A stretch of DNA of 53,772 nucleotides. It comes from Microbacteriaceae bacterium PS02344. Lineage in GTDB: Bacteria > Actinomycetota > Actinomycetes > Actinomycetales > Microbacteriaceae. This document shows positions 50,089 through 53,772 of the stretch, one piece after another (position 1 is the stretch's first letter; each line of letters begins with the position of its first letter). Position numbers and translations under genes: made by a program. The stretch is from assembly GCA_029959905.1 (NCBI GenBank), contig JASCNZ010000017.1:1-53772 (forward strand), given 5' to 3'. The notes beneath the pieces were generated by a model that was given only the letters and a program-made list of their open reading frames with translations, made no database searches and was not told the DNA's origin.

Positions 50089-53067
50089 ATGCTGATGCTC
50101 CTCGCAGTGTTCCTCCTCGGGTCTCTCCTGATGCCCGTCCTGGTGCGCTGGCTGGGAGCTCAGGCGTTCGCGATCGCCGCTCTCATTCCCGCGGCGGCAT
50201 TCATCCACGCGCTCGTCATGACGCCGCGCGTCATCGAGGGCGATTCGCCCTTCGCGTCGATCCCGTGGATTCCCCAGCTCGGCCTCAACCTGTCGATGAG
50301 CATGGACGTGCTCGGTTGGGTGCTCACCCTCATCGTCACCGGCGTCGGCGCACTCGTGCTGCTCTACTGCCGCTGGTACTTCCACGATGACTCCGCGGGG
50401 ATCGGGCAGTTCGCCGCCGTGCTGCTCGGCTTCGCCGGAGCGATGTACGGTCTCGTGCTGACCGACGACCTCGTCATGCTCGTCATGTTCTGGGAGGTGA
50501 CGAGCATCCTCTCGTACCTCCTCATCGGTCACTACCGACGCCGCGCCGCCAGCCGTCGAGCGGCGCTGCAGGCGCTCCTCGTGACGACCCTCGGCGGACT
50601 CGTCATGTTCGTCGGCGTGGTGCTGCTGGTGGTGGATGCGGGCACGTCGAGCATCCGCGAGATCCTCGCCTCGCCCCCTGCGGGCCCGATCGTCGAGGCG
50701 GCGATCGTCATGCTCCTGGTCGGCGCCATCAGCAAGTCGGCGCTGTTCCCGTTCCACTTCTGGCTTCCGGGGGCGATGGCGGCGCCGACCCCCGTCAGCG
50801 CCTACCTGCACGCGGCGGCGATGGTGAAGGCCGGCATCTACCTCATCGCCCGGTTCGCGCCGATCTTCGCGCTGAGCGCGACGTGGCGTCCGATCGTCAT
50901 CAGTCTCGGCATCCTCACCATGCTGATCGGCGGTCTCCAGGCGCTGCGCGAGACCGACCTCAAGCGCATCCTCGCGTTCGGTACGGTCAGTCAGCTCGGT
51001 TTCTTCGCCGTCGTCGTCGGGTACGGCACGCAGGCAGCGGCTCTCGCGGGGCTCGCGCTCGTGATCGGGCACGCGCTCTTCAAGTCGGCGCTCTTCCTCA
51101 TCGTGGGCGTCATCGACCGACAGCTCTCCACGCGAGACATCCGCGAGCTGTCCGGCGTCGCCCGGCAGGCGCCGGTCATGACGACCGCCGCCATCATCTC
51201 GATCGCCTCGATGGCGGGAATCGCCCCGACCCTCGGTTTCGTCGCGAAGGAGTCGACGCTCACCGCGCTCCTCGACGATGCGATCGGCGGCTCGCCGTGG
51301 GGTCTCGTCGCTCTGATCGGCGTGGCCCTCGGTTCCATGCTCACCGCGGCATACGGCGCGCGCTTCATCTGGGGTGCGTTCTGGACCAAGCGCGACGAGA
51401 GCGGCGACCGGATGCCCGACACCGAGTGGCCCGACCCTCCCGTCGGCTTCCTCTCGGCACCGATCATCCTCGCGGGTGTGACGCTCGCCGCCGGCATCGG
51501 CGCCCCCGCCCTCGACATCGCCCTGCAGGGTTACGCGAAGACCTCGACGCCGGGGCTCGACCACGAAGGGGTCGCCACCGAGGGACCGGGGCACCTGGCG
51601 CTGTGGCACGGGCTCGAGCCGGCGCTCGGCATCTCGATCGCCACGATCCTGCTCGGCGTCGGACTGTTCCTGCTCACTCGCCGCACTGGATGGGACCGCA
51701 AGGCGCGACTGCTGCCGTTCACCGCCGCCGACGCGTACTACCTCGTGATGCGCGGCATCGACCGGCTGTCGGTGCTCAGCACCACCTTCACCCAGCGCGG
51801 TTCGCTGCCGGTCTACGTCGGCACGATCTTCGTGGTATTCGTCGCCGCCGAGGTGACGGCTCTCGTCGCCACCGACATCGAGCGCTTCCAGCTCTCGGCC
51901 TGGCACACCCCGGTGCAGATCGTGGTGGCGCCGATCATGGCCGCGGCCGGAGTCTTCGCGGTACGGGCGCAGAAGCGATACACCGGCGTGGTGCTGGTCT
52001 CGGTCACGGGCCTCGGCATGGTCGTACTCTTCGCCACCAGCGGTGCGCCCGACCTCGCCCTCACGCAGATCCTCGTCGAGACGGTCACCCTCGTGACCTT
52101 CGCGCTCGTGCTGCGGCGCCTGCCGTCGAAGATGGGCGAGCACAACGCCTCGGTGAGTCGGCTCCCGCGTGCGCTGCTCGCCATCGGCGCCGGACTCACG
52201 ATGGCGCTCGTCGCGGTCGTGGCGACGCAGTCGCGCATCCACGAGCCGATCTCGACCTCGTTCGCCCGTCTCGCCTATGAGATCGGCCATGGCAAGAACG
52301 TCGTCAACGTCGCCCTCGTCGACCTCCGCGGGTGGGACACGATGGGCGAGCTGTCGGTGCTCGTGCTCGCCGCGACCGGCGTCGCCTCGCTCGTGTTCGT
52401 CACGCACCGCGCCGACCTGCTCTCGGCGACCAAGACCCTCCCGCGCACCAAGCGCCGGGCCGCTCGGCGCATGCCGCTCGTCGAGACGACCGACGGCATC
52501 CGCTTCCAGACCTCCGAGAACGAGAGCAGCCCGCGCGCCTGGCTCGTCGGCGGCACGAAGATGAAGCCCGAGAACCGGTCGATCCTGCTCGAGGTGATCG
52601 TGCGGGTGCTGTTCCACACGATCATCGTCGTGTCGATCTTCCTTCTGTTCTCGGGGCACAACCTTCCGGGTGGCGGGTTCGCCGGCGGCCTCGTGGCGGG
52701 AATGGCCCTCGTCATGCGCTACGTCGCGGGTGGTCGCTGGGAGCTGGGTGCGGCCGCCCCGACCGATGCCGGTCGACTGCTCGGCGCCGGTCTCATCCTC
52801 GCAGTGGGTGCCGCTCTCATCCCTCTCTTCTTCGGCCAGGCGCCGCTCACGAGCACGTTCTGGGAGTGGGAGATCCCCGGGTTCGGCCACATGGAGTTCG
52901 TCACCTCGACGATCTTCGACGTGGGCGTCTACCTCGTGGTGATCGGCCTGGTGCTCGACGTGCTGCGCAGCCTCGGCGCCGAGGTCGACCGGCAGACCCA
53001 GGCGCTGCGTGACGCGCCGTCGAGTTCGGGTCCGGCGCGGTCGACCGAGGGGCGGGTGAGCCGCTGA
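50089..53067 (+). CDS. mrpA: Mrp Na+/H+ antiporter subunit A fused to subunit B (MnhA-MnhB)
   Basis: The product has 992 residues. The N-terminal half is a complex I NuoL/ND5-like proton channel (about 1-460) with conserved segments such as FPFHFWLPGAMAAPTPVSAYLHAA (in part) and RETDLKRILAFGTVSQLG. The DUF4040/MbhE-like segment (about 600-700) follows, and the MnhB domain begins near 825 (MKPENRSILLEVIVRVLFHT). In Bacillus MnhA and MnhB are separate or partly fused; the fusion is common in Actinobacteria. It exchanges Na+ for protons in a multi-subunit complex. Its stop overlaps the mrpC start (TGATG). Confidence 0.94.
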   Translation: MLMLLAVFLLGSLLMPVLVRWLGAQAFAIAALIPAAAFIHALVMTPRVIEGDSPFASIPWIPQLGLNLSMSMDVLGWVLTLIVTGVGALVLLYCRWYFHDDSAGIGQFAAVLLGFAGAMYGLVLTDDLVMLVMFWEVTSILSYLLIGHYRRRAASRRAALQALLVTTLGGLVMFVGVVLLVVDAGTSSIREILASPPAGPIVEAAIVMLLVGAISKSALFPFHFWLPGAMAAPTPVSAYLHAAAMVKAGIYLIARFAPIFALSATWRPIVISLGILTMLIGGLQALRETDLKRILAFGTVSQLGFFAVVVGYGTQAAALAGLALVIGHALFKSALFLIVGVIDRQLSTRDIRELSGVARQAPVMTTAAIISIASMAGIAPTLGFVAKESTLTALLDDAIGGSPWGLVALIGVALGSMLTAAYGARFIWGAFWTKRDESGDRMPDTEWPDPPVGFLSAPIILAGVTLAAGIGAPALDIALQGYAKTSTPGLDHEGVATEGPGHLALWHGLEPALGISIATILLGVGLFLLTRRTGWDRKARLLPFTAADAYYLVMRGIDRLSVLSTTFTQRGSLPVYVGTIFVVFVAAEVTALVATDIERFQLSAWHTPVQIVVAPIMAAAGVFAVRAQKRYTGVVLVSVTGLGMVVLFATSGAPDLALTQILVETVTLVTFALVLRRLPSKMGEHNASVSRLPRALLAIGAGLTMALVAVVATQSRIHEPISTSFARLAYEIGHGKNVVNVALVDLRGWDTMGELSVLVLAATGVASLVFVTHRADLLSATKTLPRTKRRAARRMPLVETTDGIRFQTSENESSPRAWLVGGTKMKPENRSILLEVIVRVLFHTIIVVSIFLLFSGHNLPGGGFAGGLVAGMALVMRYVAGGRWELGAAAPTDAGRLLGAGLILAVGAALIPLFFGQAPLTSTFWEWEIPGFGHMEFVTSTIFDVGVYLVVIGLVLDVLRSLGAEVDRQTQALRDAPSSSGPARSTEGRVSR

Positions 53068-53772
53068 TGGACACCTCGCTCACCCTCATCGTCATCATGG
53101 CGGTGCTCTTCGCCTGCGGCGTCTACGCCATGCTCGAGCGCAGCCTGACCCGTGTTCTGATCGGCTTCCTGCTCTTGGGCAACGCTGTGAACCTGCTGCT
53201 GCTGATCGTGATGGGGGTGCCGAGCAAGGCGCCGTTCTACGGCGTCGACGGCGATATCAGCGACCCGCTGCCGCAGGCGTTGACGCTCACCGCCATCGTC
53301 ATCACGTTCGCCGTATCGGCCTTCCTGCTCGCGCTCATCTACCGCTCATGGCAGCTGGGTCAGGCCGACACCGTGGCCGACGACGAGGCCGACATCGCGC
53401 TGCGCGAACGCTCCGACGCCGACGAAGACCTCATGGATGACGAGGCCGAGAGCGGCGACGACGAGGCGACGACCGACTTCGTGGGCGTGCAGACCGCTCC
53501 GATCACGGTGCTGCACATGCGCGACCACCCGGCGATCGTCGACGACGCCCCCGTCGACCGGGCATACCCCGCGAGCGATGCGGAGGCGGGCGACGCGGAC
53601 TCGGACGTCGATGCGGGCGACGAGAGCGATGGCGACGCGGATGCTCTCGCCGACGGTGATGCCGATGCCGATGCCGACGGCGGGACGGATGCCGGCAGCA
53701 ACGCGCGCGGCGGGGGGGGCCGCGGCGCCCCGGCCCCCGGTGCCGCCCCCCCCCCCCGGCCCGCGCCCGGGG
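53067..53772 (+). CDS. mrpC: Mrp Na+/H+ antiporter subunit C (MnhC), partial
   Basis: The frame runs off the contig. The NuoK-like core (about 1-105) has three helices (FACGVYAMLERSLTRVLIG, the NAVNLLLL helix, and LTLTAIVITFAVSAFLLALI). It starts one base inside the mrpA stop. After residue 105 it continues as an Asp/Ala/Glu-rich stretch for about 130 residues, including ADADADG repeats, and then becomes Gly/Pro-rich where the sequence quality drops. MnhC proteins are usually about 110-180 residues, so the end here is unreliable. Subunits D to G should follow. Confidence 0.85.
   Translation, partial: MDTSLTLIVIMAVLFACGVYAMLERSLTRVLIGFLLLGNAVNLLLLIVMGVPSKAPFYGVDGDISDPLPQALTLTAIVITFAVSAFLLALIYRSWQLGQADTVADDEADIALRERSDADEDLMDDEAESGDDEATTDFVGVQTAPITVLHMRDHPAIVDDAPVDRAYPASDAEAGDADSDVDAGDESDGDADALADGDADADADGGTDAGSNARGGGGRGAPAPGAAPPPRPAPG

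Noticed and set aside
1..53772. CRISPR arrays or complete insertion sequences
   Set aside because: I saw no regularly spaced direct repeats with unique spacers and no transposase or integrase reading frame in any region.

Overview
The window looks like one contig of a high-GC actinobacterium, most likely Microbacteriaceae and probably Microbacterium. This is inferred from the very GC-rich codon use, the NucS endonuclease, a class E sortase paired with an LAxTG-type surface protein, and the conserved origin-proximal gene order. No 16S or housekeeping marker is present to prove the genus. Both extremities are low-complexity C/G runs that look like degraded contig ends.

Region 1 (0.1-13.7 kb) is the conserved block normally found just downstream of dnaA/gyrA in Actinobacteria: cyclophilin, rhomboid protease, crgA, class E sortase, a glutamine amidotransferase (trpG/pabA). 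These are followed on the minus strand by the cell-wall growth operon fhaA-fhaB-pstP-rodA-pbpA-pknA-pknB, with GTGA/ATGA stop-start overlaps at four of its six junctions, and by tRNA-Leu(CAG). A phased array of DnaA-box-like sequences lies between the convergent rhomboid and crgA genes.

Region 2 (13.8-35.3 kb) is mixed chromosomal content: an MFS exporter, several uncharacterised proteins, a siderophore-interacting flavoprotein, an ECF sigma factor overlapping a membrane protein gene, thioredoxin, the NhaA antiporter, a cyclodeaminase-like protein, a CtaG/DUF2243 pair, a 1156-residue LATTG-anchored surface protein (a plausible substrate of the sortase at 2.7 kb), a duplicated DUF6766-type protein, a GH65 phosphorylase and a LuxR-type regulator.

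Region 3 (35.3-36.8 kb) is a small, visibly less GC-rich insert bounded by a 26-nt exact direct repeat of the 3' end of the luxR gene. It holds an XRE regulator, a small secreted two-cysteine protein and a two-TM protein, with no integrase.

Region 4 (36.9-53.8 kb) carries a third Ser/Thr kinase, a polytopic membrane protein, two tiny acidic proteins, a zinc alcohol dehydrogenase, an Asp/Glu racemase with a shikimate-dehydrogenase-like partner, a hairpin-rich gene-free stretch before a cold-shock gene, a HAD phosphatase, nucS, an MFS/LacI divergent pair with a perfect palindromic operator, a large membrane protein, and the start of an Mrp antiporter operon (fused MnhA-MnhB, then MnhC running off the contig).

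Two signals recur. Many genes have a TANNNT hexamer 6-7 nt before the start codon, as expected for leaderless transcripts. Nested inverted repeats of different sequence sit in gene junctions, mostly convergent ones.
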